A stretch of DNA of 64,000 bases, taken from Gammaproteobacteria bacterium (GTDB taxonomy: Bacteria > Pseudomonadota > Gammaproteobacteria > Tenderiales > Tenderiaceae). Shown one piece after another: positions 26,540-36,228 of the stretch (position 1 is the first letter of the stretch; each line of letters starts with the position of its first letter). The position numbers were made by a program, and so were the translations under genes. The notes under the pieces are model-generated. The model was not told the DNA's origin and did no database searches. It saw only the letters and a program-made list of their open reading frames with translations. The stretch spans positions 34,260 to 98,259 of the forward strand of contig JAKFXL010000011.1 in assembly GCA_021731365.1 (NCBI GenBank), written 5' to 3'.

Positions 26540-27393
26540 AGCGACAACTCCCGATGCCGCAGCAGCACATCAAAATTAAATGAAGAGAAGTGGTCATGCA
26601 GCCGTTTGGCAAGATAGACCGAACGGTGCTGACCGCCGGTACAGCCAATCGCAACAGTCATGTAGGTGCGGTTATCGGCCTGAAACGCCGGTATCCAGCG
26701 CTCCAGAAAACGTTGAATATCCTGATACATCTCATTCACATCAGGCTCTTTATCAAGAAACAGCTGCACTTCCTTCGACATCCCGGTCAACGCCCGCAGC
26801 TGTGGATCCCAATGGGGATTGGGCAGACAGCGGATGTCAAAGACAAAGTCCGCATCCACCGGAATACCGTGTTTAAAACCGAAGGAGAGGAAGGTCAAGG
26901 TCAGGCTTTTGCTGTCACTCAGCATCTGGGCGCGAATAATGTCGCGCAGCTGATGGATGTTGGTGCGGCTGCTATCGATGCACCAATCGGCGTTGATCGA
27001 CACCCCCCCCAGCAGTTTGCGCTCCTGTTTGATCGCCTCCGCCAGAGAGGTGCCTGCCTTGGTGAGTGGGTGTTTGCGGCGTGTTTCGCTAAAACGTTTG
27101 ATCAGTGTATTGTCATCCGCCTGTAAAAAGATGATCTCGCAGGCCAGCCCCAAGTCGCGAATCTGCGATATAAGATCGGCAAAACTGCCAAAGTCATTGT
27201 TCAGATTACGGGCATCAATCCCCACCGCAGCACGCTGATACTCACCCAGCGCACCTTGCGCCATCTGGGTGGCAAACTCTTTCAGCAGACTCAGCGGCAG
27301 GTTGTCGATGCAGTAAAACGAAAGATCTTCCAGGGTGTGCAAAACCACACTTTTACCAGAACCCGACAGGCCGCTAACAATCACCAATTTCAT
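26536..27393 (-). CDS. rapZ: RNase adapter protein RapZ
   Basis: 285 residues. In enterobacteria RapZ guides RNase E to the GlmZ small RNA to tune glucosamine-6-phosphate synthesis. Walker A is VSGLSGSGKSVVLHTLED at the N-terminus, and the C-terminal domain contains the conserved IGCTGGQHRSVYLA. The ATG at 27393 overlaps the hprK stop (ATGA), so five upstream codons in the open frame are excluded. Its place between hprK and the EIIA-Man gene links it to PTS signalling. Confidence 0.94.
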   Translation of the reverse strand: MKLVIVSGLSGSGKSVVLHTLEDLSFYCIDNLPLSLLKEFATQMAQGALGEYQRAAVGIDARNLNNDFGSFADLISQIRDLGLACEIIFLQADDNTLIKRFSETRRKHPLTKAGTSLAEAIKQERKLLGGVSINADWCIDSSRTNIHQLRDIIRAQMLSDSKSLTLTFLSFGFKHGIPVDADFVFDIRCLPNPHWDPQLRALTGMSKEVQLFLDKEPDVNEMYQDIQRFLERWIPAFQADNRTYMTVAIGCTGGQHRSVYLAKRLHDHFSSFNFDVLLRHRELSL

Positions 27394-27965
27394 GGCCGCC
27401 CCTCCCAAAAGGCACTCAACTTCACTTCAAACTCAGCTGCATCATCATGTCCCTGCTGCCAGTGGCGACTCAAACGCACCGCCACCTCAACCAACAGTGG
27501 CAAATCACGGCCCCGGCCACAGGGTAACAGCACCTCTTTCACACTGACTCCCAAATATGCCCAGTCACGCTGCTGACAATAGAGGCGCTCGCCCAGCACC
27601 CGTGGCACATCATCCGCCGTTTTAAGTGTCAGCACCAGCCCCAACGGCAACGCCTGACAGAGCACCTGTTCGCCGTAAAGGCGCGCCAAGTTTACCACCC
27701 CCAGGCCATGAATCTCGATAAAACCGGCCCCACCTGGCGGGCAACTCCCCACCAGCTGACCGTTAACAATCCTGAAGGCCACCTGATCATCGGCAACCAG
27801 ACGGTGCCCCCGATCCACCAGCCCCAGCGCCAGATCGCTCTTGCCACAACCACTGCTACCGGTCAGCAGCACCCCCATGCCCAACACCTCAACCAGTGTG
27901 CCGTGGAGCGTAGCAATCTCATCGACCTCGCCCACTGTGGGGCCAAAAATGGGTTGTTGCGCCAT
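27390..27965 (-). CDS. hprK: HPr kinase/phosphorylase, short form
   Basis: 191 residues, catalytic domain only. The ~130-residue N-terminal domain of Firmicute and many proteobacterial HprK proteins (about 310 aa) is absent. Walker A is TGSSGCGKSDLALGL, then HRLVADDQVAF, and the HprK signature appears as IEIHGLGVVNLARLYG. It would phosphorylate Ser46 of the HPr encoded three genes downstream. It lies 6 bases after ptsN and overlaps rapZ by 4. Confidence 0.92.
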   Translation of the reverse strand: MAQQPIFGPTVGEVDEIATLHGTLVEVLGMGVLLTGSSGCGKSDLALGLVDRGHRLVADDQVAFRIVNGQLVGSCPPGGAGFIEIHGLGVVNLARLYGEQVLCQALPLGLVLTLKTADDVPRVLGERLYCQQRDWAYLGVSVKEVLLPCGRGRDLPLLVEVAVRLSRHWQQGHDDAAEFEVKLSAFWEGRP

Positions 27966-27971
27966 AGGCGA

Positions 27972-28454
27972 CTATGCCTGCTGACCTGCCTGACGGTGTG
28001 CCGACGACCACTTTTCCACCACGGCAGAGAGGCCCGCAGGTGTGGTTGTCTGGCGCAGTTCGCGACGTGTGGCGGCGTCGCTGAACATCTCTGCCAGGGC
28101 CGCCAGCAGCTGCAGATGCTCCTCCGTAGACTGCTCCGGCACCATCAGCGCCACCACCAGGTCGACCGGCTCACCGTCAACCGCGTCGTAATCCACCGGC
28201 TCTGCAAACCGCACCAGTATGGCTATCGCCTGTGTCAGCGTACCAAAGCGGCCATGGGGAATGGCAATGCCATGGCCCAACCCGGTACTGCCCAACCGCT
28301 CGCGGGCAATCAGACCGTTAAATATATCCGACTCTGACAAGGGCGCCCCCGCACCCACCAACAGCGCACTCAATACATCCATCGCACGCTTCTTACTGCT
28401 AACGGCCACGTCACAATGGATGTGCGGGACGGTCAATAATGCTGAGATTTCCAT
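27972..28454 (-). CDS. ptsN: PTS-Ntr EIIA component
   Basis: 160 residues. Terminal phosphoacceptor of the nitrogen-related PTS, which regulates K+ transport and other targets. The phospho-His67 is in STGLGHGIAIPHGRF. It is followed by VDGEPVDLVVALMVPEQSTEEHLQLL, typical of EIIA-Ntr. The gene starts only 27 bases after rpoN. The ribosome hibernation factor gene hpf, usually between rpoN and ptsN, is missing. Confidence 0.95.
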   Translation of the reverse strand: MEISALLTVPHIHCDVAVSSKKRAMDVLSALLVGAGAPLSESDIFNGLIARERLGSTGLGHGIAIPHGRFGTLTQAIAILVRFAEPVDYDAVDGEPVDLVVALMVPEQSTEEHLQLLAALAEMFSDAATRRELRQTTTPAGLSAVVEKWSSAHRQAGQQA

Positions 28455-28481
28455 TTTGCTCTTTTTACCTGCTATACCGCG

Positions 28482-30011
28482 CTATACCAGCCGCTTTCGC
28501 TCGTTAGAGGGTGGAATCGAGAGCGCCTCCCTATACTTGGCCACTGTTCGACGTGCAATGTTAATCCCTTCATTCTCCAGAATCTGGGCAATTTTGCTGT
28601 CACTCAGTGGTTTAACCTGATTTTCAGCCGCCACCAGTTTTTTGATCAAGGCACGAATTGCCGTGGAGGAGCACTCGCCCCCCTCGGCTGTGCCGACATG
28701 GCTGGAGAAAAAGTATTTCAACTCAAAAATACCACGCGGGGTGTGCATATATTTTTTAGTGGTCACCCGCGAGATGGTCGACTCATGCATGCCCAGCTCT
28801 TCAGCAATGGCATGTAATACCAGTGCTTTCATCGCCTCTTCACCAAACTCCAGAAAGCCGCGCTGCCGCTCAACAATCGCGGTGGCCACTTTGAGCAGTG
28901 TCTCATTGCGGCTGGAGAGACTTTTAATAAACCAGCGCGCCTCCTGCAGCTGATTACGCAGGTAGGTATTGTCACTGCTGTTATCCGCCCGGCGAATCAA
29001 CCCCGCATACTGGGCATTCACACGCAGGCGTGGCATGGCATCCACATTCAGCTCAACCCGCCAGGTCTCGTTGACCTTTTTTACAAAAACATCGGGGACG
29101 ATATATTCCGCCTTGGTGGTATCGATGCTGTTGCCCGGGCGGGGATTGACCCCCTGCACCACCAGAATCGCCTCCTGCAGCTGCTCACGGCTCAGCTTCA
29201 TCCTCCGCATGATCTGGTTATAGTCGCGACCACCGAGCAGGTCGATATGTTCGCTGACCAAGACCATGGCCGCCTCAACCTCCGGCAGCTCACGATCCAG
29301 GGTCTGTAACTGCAACAGCAGACACTCACGCAGATCACGGGCACCAACACCCACGGGGTCAAAATTCTGGATGCGGTGCAATACCGCCTCGATCTCATCC
29401 AGCTCAACCTCAATCCCCTCATCCAGTATCAAACTGGAGCAGATATCCTCAAGGGTGCTGCTGAGATACCCCTCCTCGTTAATGGAATCGATGATTGTTT
29501 CGGCAATCTGCATATCCAGATCACTAAACGGGGTGAGCCGCATCTGCCACAACAGGTGATCCTGCAGGCTTTCGCCGCCATCGTCCTGATTTTCAAACCC
29601 ACGGTAGTCATCATCGCCTGAGCTGCTGGCGCTGCTGCTGGGCAGGACGCTGTCATAAACATCCTCCCAGTTACTGTCGACAGGCAGCTCATCAGGCATT
29701 TCCGTCGCCTGCAGATCCACCGCCGAGTCCTGGCTGGTCGTTGTGGTGGGTACCTCTGGCGACGACTCATGTTCACTGGCGGAGTTGTAGTCGGTAGAAC
29801 TCTCCTGGATATCACCACTCTCCCAATGGTCATCTGAACCATCTGCCGGGGCCGCATGTTCATTGACCTCCAGCAGCGGATTGCTCTCCAGCGCCTCCTG
29901 AATCTCGGCCTGCAGATCAAGCGTCGACAGCTGCAACAGACGGATCGCCTGTTGTAGCTGTGGCGTCATGGTCAGCTGTTGTCCAAGACGAAGTTGAAGT
30001 GTTTGTTTCAT
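28482..30011 (-). CDS. rpoN: RNA polymerase sigma-54 factor
   Basis: 509 residues. The N-terminal activator-contact region is Gln/Leu rich ([23 protein letters not shown]), followed by an acidic region II (residues ~50-130, rich in Asp/Ser), the core-binding domain, the HTH region ([26 protein letters not shown]), which includes the RpoN box near the C-terminus, and a basic tail. It lies between lptB and ptsN, its conserved position. Confidence 0.96.
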   Translation of the reverse strand: MKQTLQLRLGQQLTMTPQLQQAIRLLQLSTLDLQAEIQEALESNPLLEVNEHAAPADGSDDHWESGDIQESSTDYNSASEHESSPEVPTTTTSQDSAVDLQATEMPDELPVDSNWEDVYDSVLPSSSASSSGDDDYRGFENQDDGGESLQDHLLWQMRLTPFSDLDMQIAETIIDSINEEGYLSSTLEDICSSLILDEGIEVELDEIEAVLHRIQNFDPVGVGARDLRECLLLQLQTLDRELPEVEAAMVLVSEHIDLLGGRDYNQIMRRMKLSREQLQEAILVVQGVNPRPGNSIDTTKAEYIVPDVFVKKVNETWRVELNVDAMPRLRVNAQYAGLIRRADNSSDNTYLRNQLQEARWFIKSLSSRNETLLKVATAIVERQRGFLEFGEEAMKALVLHAIAEELGMHESTISRVTTKKYMHTPRGIFELKYFFSSHVGTAEGGECSSTAIRALIKKLVAAENQVKPLSDSKIAQILENEGINIARRTVAKYREALSIPPSNERKRLV

Positions 30012-30116
30012 GTGTCAGCGTTATCTCAATACTGCGATTCCCCACTCCCAGAGCGGGTAATCGTCGGATAAGAAGCAGAGTCTACCGTAGTTATCGGCAG
30101 GATACAGTCTTGAATT

Positions 30117-30842
30117 TTAGAGCCGAAAGTGCTCACCCAGATAAACATTACGTACCTGTTCGTTGGCCAAAACCTCATCCGGCGTCCCTTGGGCAATCAC
30201 CCGTCCCTCGCTCATAATATAAGCCCGCTGGCAGATCCCCAGCGTCTCCCGAACATTGTGATCCGTGATCAACACACCAATCCCCTTCTCCTGCAACTGA
30301 CTGATAATGCGCTGAATGTCGATCACCGAAATCGGATCAACCCCGGCAAACGGCTCGTCCAGCAGAATAAAATCGGGCCTCATCGCCAACGCCCGGGCAA
30401 TCTCCACACGCCGCCGCTCCCCGCCGGAGAGACTCATGCCCAAGGAGCTGCGAATGTGGCCGATGTGCAGCTCACCCAACAACCTCTCCAGCATCTCATC
30501 ACGCTGCTGGGCAGTTAACCCACGCTGGGTCTGAAGGATCGCCATGATGTTATCCACCACACTCAGCTTGCGGAAAACCGACGCCTCCTGCGGCAGGTAA
30601 CCGATCCCCAGACGGGCGCGGGCATGCATTGGCAGCGCCGTAATATCGCGGTCATTGATATAGAGTCGTCCTGTATCACAGGGAATCAACCCCACAATCA
30701 TATAAAAGCTGGTAGTTTTACCGGCGCCGTTAGGCCCCAGCAGCCCCACCACTTCACCGCTATTGACCTCCAGCGATACGCCGTTGACCACCGAACGGCC
30801 ACGATACCCTTTGAAGATGTTCTCCGCACCTAACCGACTCAT
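30117..30842 (-). CDS. lptB: LPS export ABC transporter ATP-binding protein
   Basis: 241-residue ATPase of the LptBFGC complex that extracts LPS from the inner membrane. Walker A is [19 protein letters not shown], the ABC signature is [17 protein letters not shown], and Walker B is [16 protein letters not shown]. It overlaps lptA by 4 bases and precedes rpoN by about 105 bases, a conserved order. Confidence 0.97.
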   Translation of the reverse strand: MSRLGAENIFKGYRGRSVVNGVSLEVNSGEVVGLLGPNGAGKTTSFYMIVGLIPCDTGRLYINDRDITALPMHARARLGIGYLPQEASVFRKLSVVDNIMAILQTQRGLTAQQRDEMLERLLGELHIGHIRSSLGMSLSGGERRRVEIARALAMRPDFILLDEPFAGVDPISVIDIQRIISQLQEKGIGVLITDHNVRETLGICQRAYIMSEGRVIAQGTPDEVLANEQVRNVYLGEHFRL

Positions 30843-31393
30843 GGTTTAACGACATCTCTGTCCGGACTGTTAGTTGTACGGCGCGGTTGAATGACGATAT
30901 TCACCCGACCACCCTCACCATTGGGGGATACCGACTTGCCGGCACGGACGATCTTTTTTTCTGCCTCATACTCAATGCGGTTGCCGGAAAACTGGTTTTC
31001 GCCCTGCCGGAAACGGGCCTGTCCATCGAGGATCACCAGTGACTTGGGGGCCACATACTCAATCCGCAGCGCCTCCCCCGAGGCGCTTTTATCGGGTTCG
31101 GGTGAGCGCTGTTCAAAACGGGCCGGTGTACCTTTGGCAACAATGGTCTCAACATCACTACGGTTACGGGTCTGGATCACCAGCGTATCCGCGGTGAGCG
31201 TGGCCGCCCCCTGCCGAAAGACCACACTACCCTGATAGGTGCTGAGGCCTTTTGCATCGTCAATTTTAAGGCTGTCGGACTCTATATAGATCGGTTCGTC
31301 CCGCGACAATGTCGCTGCCGCCGCTGGCAGCCCAATACCTAGCAGCGCCACCGCCAGACCGGCGGTACCCATACGCCGTTTGATACTACTCAT
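30839..31393 (-). CDS. lptA: LPS transport periplasmic protein LptA
   Basis: 184 residues from the ATG at 31393, one base after the lptC stop codon. A GGGAGCGG ribosome site lies inside lptC. A signal peptide ([19 protein letters not shown]) precedes the OstA beta-jellyroll: [33 protein letters not shown] and [16 protein letters not shown]. It builds the periplasmic bridge that carries LPS to the outer membrane. Confidence 0.95.
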   Translation of the reverse strand: MSSIKRRMGTAGLAVALLGIGLPAAAATLSRDEPIYIESDSLKIDDAKGLSTYQGSVVFRQGAATLTADTLVIQTRNRSDVETIVAKGTPARFEQRSPEPDKSASGEALRIEYVAPKSLVILDGQARFRQGENQFSGNRIEYEAEKKIVRAGKSVSPNGEGGRVNIVIQPRRTTNSPDRDVVKP

Positions 31394-31394
31394 A

Positions 31395-31997
31395 TTACCG
31401 CTCCCGAACATATTCACCACGCACAGCGGCCAGCAGCTCTATCTGCCCCGCCTTAATATCAATCTTCAACCCTTGGGCGCGGGTAACGCCATGGCGCTCA
31501 CGAATCTCCACCGCCGCACCGGACTCGGCACGCTGCTGATCGACATAGACCCGCAGATCGCGTGTAAGTAACTCCTGCATCACCGTCTCTTTTTCATCAA
31601 TATGCTGCACCTGGACTGCACCCTTCAGTAGCGCCTCTGCGCCATTACTCTCAATATGCGCCTGCTCTGCCCGCAACTGCCAACGCTCCACGGCCTGCGG
31701 ACCAGCGGGCTGACCAACAGGCTGATAAAGCAGCAGCTCCGGCTGCTCCAGGATTGAACTGCCATCGTCCATATAGTGTTGCATCGAGACTGCACGCAGA
31801 CGGTGACGGGGACGCCCCTGCTCATCCATGGCCATCACCTCAAAATCACGCATTGAGTAGTCGACCACATGGCTATCACGCGGCTGCTCCACCCCCGTGG
31901 CACTCTCCTGACGCTGAAACCACCAGCTCAGCAGCGCCAATACCAGCACCACAACCATGCTGATATAACGTTTATGTCCACCTACACTAACGGCCAT
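31395..31997 (-). CDS. lptC: LPS export protein LptC
   Basis: 200-residue bitopic inner-membrane protein. There is one N-terminal membrane helix (YISMVVVLVLALLSWWF), then a periplasmic OstA-like domain with VDYSMRDFEVMAMDEQGRPRH and HIESNGAEALLKGAVQVQ. It receives LPS from LptBFG and hands it to LptA. It lies 12 bases after kdsC. Confidence 0.93.
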   Translation of the reverse strand: MAVSVGGHKRYISMVVVLVLALLSWWFQRQESATGVEQPRDSHVVDYSMRDFEVMAMDEQGRPRHRLRAVSMQHYMDDGSSILEQPELLLYQPVGQPAGPQAVERWQLRAEQAHIESNGAEALLKGAVQVQHIDEKETVMQELLTRDLRVYVDQQRAESGAAVEIRERHGVTRAQGLKIDIKAGQIELLAAVRGEYVRER

Positions 31998-32009
31998 ATA
32001 GGATTGAGG

Positions 32010-32537
32010 TCACTCAGCCACGTACTTGGCCATCTGCCCGGCCAGAGTCCCTTGGGCCTCCATGATCAGCTCACAGATATCACGCGCCGCACCACGCCCA
32101 CCGGCGGAGGGGGTCTGCCAGTGGGCATGTCGTTTAACCAGACCGTGGGCATCCTGAACCGCCACCGCCAGCCCCACCTGCTGCATCACCGGCAGATCCA
32201 CCACATCATCCCCCACGTAGCTCACCTGCTCCGCCTCCAGTGCCAAAAGCTCTAGCAGATGGGCAAAGGCGACCCGTTTGTCATGCTGCCCCTGATAGAG
32301 ATACTTCACCCCCAGGCCATTCATCCGGTGCTCCACCACTGCCGAGCTGCGGCCTGTAATGATGGCAATCGGAACCCCCGTCTCCTGCAACATCTTCATG
32401 CCATGGCCATCACGGGAGTTGAACTGTTTGTACTCGTGGCCCTCCTTGTCCATGATCAACCCACCATCGGTCAATACACCATCCACATCAAAGATCAGCA
32501 GTTTAATGCGCGCCGCACGGGCGAGAATATCTTGCAT
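32010..32537 (-). CDS. kdsC: 3-deoxy-D-manno-octulosonate 8-phosphate phosphatase
   Basis: 175-residue HAD-family phosphatase without a cap domain, acting in Kdo synthesis. The nucleophile and acid Asp17 and Asp19 lie in LLIFDVDGVLTDGG. ITGRSSAVVEHR and VSYVGDDVVDLP are the later HAD motifs. It follows kdsD in the LPS cluster. Confidence 0.96.
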   Translation of the reverse strand: MQDILARAARIKLLIFDVDGVLTDGGLIMDKEGHEYKQFNSRDGHGMKMLQETGVPIAIITGRSSAVVEHRMNGLGVKYLYQGQHDKRVAFAHLLELLALEAEQVSYVGDDVVDLPVMQQVGLAVAVQDAHGLVKRHAHWQTPSAGGRGAARDICELIMEAQGTLAGQMAKYVAE

Positions 32538-32564
32538 AGGGACTCCGTTTTATCGCTAAAGGGG

Positions 32565-33572
32565 CTAAACCACACCGGCACGCAGCAGGTCATGCATATT
32601 CAGGGCACCCACCACTCGCTGGTCACCATCCACCACCAGCAGGGCATTGATCTTATGTGTCTCCATCAGCCGCAGTGCCTCGGCAGCCAGCTCATCCGGC
32701 CCCACGGTTTTGCCACCACGGGTCATCAGCTCCGCCACTTTGGCGTGATAGATATCGACCCCCTGGTCAACTGCACGGCGCAGGTCGCCGTCGGTAAAGA
32801 CACCCAGCAGGGTCTGCTGCTCATCCACCACGGCCACTACCCCCAACCCCTTGCGCGACATCGCCATCAGCGCATCGATCAGGGAGACCTCGGCGGTCAC
32901 CAGCGGCAACGCCTCACCACTGTGCATCACATCGCGGATCAACAGCAGCAACCGCCGCCCCAGACGACCACCGGGGTGGGAGCGGGCAAAATCCTCCGCC
33001 GTAAAACCGCGTTGCTCCAGCAGCGCCACGGCCAACGCATCCCCCATCACCAGGGCCGCCGTGGTGCTGCAGGTAGGGGCAAGTCCCAGCGGACACGCCT
33101 CTTCCGCCACCGTCACATCAATGTGCACATCAGCGGCGCGGGCCAGGGTGGAGCCAGTGTTGCCCGTCAGGGTGATCAACGGCACGCCGATACGTTTAAT
33201 CAGCGGCAGTATGGTCAGAATCTCATCGGTCTCTCCTGAATTGGAGAAGGCCATCACCACATCCTTGGGCATGATCATGCCCAGGTCGCCATGGCTGGCC
33301 TCACCGGGATGGACAAAAAAGGCCGGACTGCCAGTGCTCGCCAACGTGGCGGCAATCTTGCCACCAACGTGGCCAGACTTACCCATACCAATCACCACAA
33401 TGCGCCCTTCACACGCCAGCATCAATTCGCAGGCGTGGACAAAACTCTCATCGATACGCGCCGCCAATGCCGCAACCGCACGCGCCTCGGTTTCGATGAC
33501 CGCCAACCCCAGGCGCTTCAGTTTGTCGCGCTCGGCCGCTGCCAATACCATCGTCTTCTGTTCAGATCTCAA
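32565..33572 (-). CDS. kdsD: D-arabinose 5-phosphate isomerase
   Basis: 335 residues. Converts ribulose 5-phosphate to arabinose 5-phosphate, the first step toward Kdo. A SIS domain (VVIGMGKSGHVGGKIAATLAST, then FFVHPGEASHGDLGM and FSNSGETDEI) is followed by a CBS pair. The listed start is a TTG directly after the stop of the upstream HMA gene, with AAAGG ahead of it. An ATG at 33551 is an alternative giving 328 residues, the same as the E. coli protein. Confidence 0.94.
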   Translation of the reverse strand: MRSEQKTMVLAAAERDKLKRLGLAVIETEARAVAALAARIDESFVHACELMLACEGRIVVIGMGKSGHVGGKIAATLASTGSPAFFVHPGEASHGDLGMIMPKDVVMAFSNSGETDEILTILPLIKRIGVPLITLTGNTGSTLARAADVHIDVTVAEEACPLGLAPTCSTTAALVMGDALAVALLEQRGFTAEDFARSHPGGRLGRRLLLLIRDVMHSGEALPLVTAEVSLIDALMAMSRKGLGVVAVVDEQQTLLGVFTDGDLRRAVDQGVDIYHAKVAELMTRGGKTVGPDELAAEALRLMETHKINALLVVDGDQRVVGALNMHDLLRAGVV

Positions 33573-33779
33573 TTAACCTTTTACCTCAGGGTAGCCCAGC
33601 GCCACCAATTTGGCGGCAATCGCACCGCGATCCAGCGCCGCGCCGTTCACCAGCACCTGTTTGGTGGCCAGATCAACACTCACAGACTCAATCCCCGCCA
33701 TCTGGCCAAGACCGTTCTCAATGTTGCTGACACAACCGCCACATTTGACGTTTGTGACTATAAACCGCTCTTCTGCCAT
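33573..33779 (-). CDS. Heavy-metal-associated (HMA) domain protein
   Basis: 68 residues from the ATG at 33779, comprising one ferredoxin-like HMA domain. The metal-binding CxxC is in VTNVKCGGCVSNIENGL, and the end GYPEVKG is typical. It resembles CopZ-type copper chaperones. It sits between the Ca2+/Na+ antiporter and kdsD, with no copper ATPase nearby, so its partner is unknown. An upstream open stretch (to 33884) has no good start. Confidence 0.85.
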   Translation of the reverse strand: MAEERFIVTNVKCGGCVSNIENGLGQMAGIESVSVDLATKQVLVNGAALDRGAIAAKLVALGYPEVKG

Positions 33780-33789
33780 CACCCTCTCC

Positions 33790-34761
33790 TTATGCAATTG
33801 CACTGATATAGAGCCACACCATATACCCACCAAAGGCGAGCAGCAAAGCCCCCCCTTCCCAGCGGCCAATACTACGCTGGCCACGAAAACCGTAGGCCAT
33901 CATGAACATCGCCAGGGTCAGGCCGATCACCCACGGAAAATCGCGGGTCAGCACCGCCGCCTCAAAACCGCCCGGATGGATCAACCCCGGCAGACTCAGC
34001 ACCCCCAGCAGGTTAAACATGTTGGAGCCGATGATATTGCCCAACGCAAGGTCCGACTCTTTTTTCAGCGCGCTCATCACCGACGCCATCAGCTCCGGCA
34101 TACTGGTACCAATGGCGATGATGGTCAGCCCAATCACCAGATCACTGACACCAAAGGCCTGGGCAATATTAACACTCCCCCAGACCAACAGCCGTGACGA
34201 CACCAACATCACCACCAGTCCCAACAGGAGCCAGAAGAGCGCCCGCTGGGTACTCATGGCCGCCGGCAGTTTAGACGCCACCTCCGCCGCCAGTGGATCC
34301 TCCTGCCCCCGGGCATTAAGACCAATCCGAACCACCAGATAGATCAGCGCAATCAAACTGATCATAAGAACAAACCCATCCAGCCGCCCCAACTCACCAT
34401 CAGAGAGTAGCCAGTACGATAACAGCGTGACCGCCAGCAGCAGCGGAAACTCGCGCCGCAACGTATCGGAGCTGACCAGCAGCGGTGCCAGCAGCGCTGT
34501 CGCCCCCAGCACCAGCCCAATGTTGGCAATATTGGAGCCCAGCGCATTGCCGATGGCCAGACCGGTATTGCCGCTCCAAGAGGCCATGCCCGCCACCAGC
34601 AGCTCGGGGGAGGAGGTGCCAAACCCGACAATCGTCAACCCGATCACCATCGGCGAGACACCAAAATTACGGGCCGTTGCCGACGCCCCCAGCACACACC
34701 GTTCAGCGCTCCAGACCAGCAACAGAAACCCACCCAGCACCGCCAACAGGGAGACCAGCAT
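33790..34761 (-). CDS. Calcium/sodium antiporter (YrbG family)
   Basis: 323 residues from the ATG at 34761, which lies two bases after the ubiA stop. About ten membrane segments form two inverted repeats. The alpha repeats are visible as TIVGFGTSSPELLVAGMASWSGNTGLAIGNALGSNIANIG and TIIAIGTSMPELMASVMSALKKESDLALGNIIGSNMFNL, the ion-binding GTSxPE and GNxxGSN motifs (each repeat described here in two parts). yrbG next to kdsD is a conserved gammaproteobacterial pair. Confidence 0.94.
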   Translation of the reverse strand: MLVSLLAVLGGFLLLVWSAERCVLGASATARNFGVSPMVIGLTIVGFGTSSPELLVAGMASWSGNTGLAIGNALGSNIANIGLVLGATALLAPLLVSSDTLRREFPLLLAVTLLSYWLLSDGELGRLDGFVLMISLIALIYLVVRIGLNARGQEDPLAAEVASKLPAAMSTQRALFWLLLGLVVMLVSSRLLVWGSVNIAQAFGVSDLVIGLTIIAIGTSMPELMASVMSALKKESDLALGNIIGSNMFNLLGVLSLPGLIHPGGFEAAVLTRDFPWVIGLTLAMFMMAYGFRGQRSIGRWEGGALLLAFGGYMVWLYISAIA

Positions 34762-34763
34762 CC

Positions 34764-35621
34764 CTAGCCGGCCTTGTAGTAGTGCAGTGCAATACCCACA
34801 AACACCGCCGCGCCAACCCACTGATTGTTCAGAAACGCCCTGAAGCAGAGCATGCCGTCACGATTCTGGATCAGATACTGCTGGTAACACATGAAAAAAA
34901 CCGCCACCGCCAACCCGGCATAATAGTAACCACCCAGCTCCAGCTTGACCCCTACCGTCACCAGCACCACCAGCGTCAACGCCTGAATGATGGCAATCAT
35001 GGCACGGTCCGCCGGACCAAACAGGATCGCCGTCGACTTGACGCCAATCTTCATATCATCCGGGCGGTCAACCATGGCGTACATCGTATCGTAGGCGGTG
35101 GCCCACAACACCGTGGCGATCAGCAGCAGCCACGCTACTGTTGGCACACTGCCGGTCTGTGCGGCAAAGGCCATCGGCACGGCCCAGCCAAACGCCAGCC
35201 CCAGATAGACCTGTGGCAGATAGGTGTGGCGTTTCATGTAGGGGTAACTGGCCGCCAGTGCCGCCCCCACAAAGGAGAGCAGGATAGTGAGCAGGTTCAT
35301 CGTCAGCACCAGTGCAAACGCCGTCAGTGACAGCACCGCAAACAGCAACAGCGTCTCTTTAGTTGTCACCCGCCCCGCCGTCAGTGGCCGGTCGCTGGTA
35401 CGGGCCACGTACCGGTCAATGTCGCGGTCGGCGTAGTCGTTAATCACACACCCTGCCGAACGCATCAGCACCACCCCCAGCACAAACACCGTCGCCACCC
35501 AGAGGTCCGGTTGCCCCTCTGAGGCTATCCACAACGCCCATAGGGTTGGCCAGAGCAGTAAAAAGATACCAATCGGGCGGTCAAATCGCGTGAGCAGGAT
35601 ATATTGCCGTAACCGTTGCAT
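34764..35621 (-). CDS. ubiA: 4-hydroxybenzoate polyprenyltransferase
   Basis: Membrane prenyltransferase of ubiquinone synthesis, 285 residues from the ATG at 35621. A TTG at 35645 overlapping the ubiC stop is an alternative. About eight or nine membrane segments. The two Asp-rich prenyl diphosphate sites are [20 protein letters not shown] and [14 protein letters not shown]. It follows ubiC directly, as in E. coli. Confidence 0.95.
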   Translation of the reverse strand: MQRLRQYILLTRFDRPIGIFLLLWPTLWALWIASEGQPDLWVATVFVLGVVLMRSAGCVINDYADRDIDRYVARTSDRPLTAGRVTTKETLLLFAVLSLTAFALVLTMNLLTILLSFVGAALAASYPYMKRHTYLPQVYLGLAFGWAVPMAFAAQTGSVPTVAWLLLIATVLWATAYDTMYAMVDRPDDMKIGVKSTAILFGPADRAMIAIIQALTLVVLVTVGVKLELGGYYYAGLAVAVFFMCYQQYLIQNRDGMLCFRAFLNNQWVGAAVFVGIALHYYKAG

Positions 35622-35637
35622 TATCAAACCAACACTC

Positions 35638-36228
35638 TCATTCAATCACCGTATAAACCATGCCCGTCACTAATGACGGCAAAAAAATCTCATTCACCAG
35701 CAGAGGCCGGCCAGCCACGGTAAAGACCGAACGCCGCCCCCAGAGGGGTCTGCTACCGGCCACTGCGCCGTACGCGCCCTGTTCCGGACCCACCAGCGCC
35801 ACCTGCATCTCACCACGATACATGGTGCGATCACGAAACAGCTGCTCACCCAGTGGCCTGCCGCCCAACCGCGCCAGCCGCCGCTGCCGCCCCACCAGTG
35901 TCTGACGTGGCAAGATGGTGCGGGCGTAGACCACCGCCTCACCATTGCACCAGAGCCGCACCTGTCGGATCAACGCCACCGCCCGTGGCTCCAGCCCCAA
36001 TACCTGCTGTTCACACCTTAATGGTCTGGCCCAATGCTGCCGGAGCAGTTCAACCCGAAAGTCACCACCACTAGCCTGCCGCAGCCGCCGTGTCAGGGAG
36101 CCGTTATCAAACAGCCAGCCTGCAATCCGCGGGGGTACCTGACCCCGTCTGATCAGACGGGCGTTGCGCCACGCCGGCTCACCCTTCATCCAAGACTGCC
36201 CATATTCTGGAATAGAACCCTCAAACAT
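35638..36228 (-). CDS. ubiC: Chorismate lyase
   Basis: 196 residues. Removes pyruvate from chorismate to give 4-hydroxybenzoate, the substrate of the adjacent ubiA product. Conserved positions include [20 protein letters not shown] near residue 50, the Arg of VALIRQVRL, and the late [12 protein letters not shown] and GNRPLG-like [11 protein letters not shown] blocks. The ATG at 36228 overlaps the end of recG by 8 bases. The twelve upstream codons of the open frame are probably not translated. Confidence 0.9.
   Translation of the reverse strand: MFEGSIPEYGQSWMKGEPAWRNARLIRRGQVPPRIAGWLFDNGSLTRRLRQASGGDFRVELLRQHWARPLRCEQQVLGLEPRAVALIRQVRLWCNGEAVVYARTILPRQTLVGRQRRLARLGGRPLGEQLFRDRTMYRGEMQVALVGPEQGAYGAVAGSRPLWGRRSVFTVAGRPLLVNEIFLPSLVTGMVYTVIE

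Noticed and set aside
32259..33239. 326-codon plus-strand frame opposite kdsC/kdsD
   Set aside because: His/Gln-rich antisense shadow of well-supported genes.
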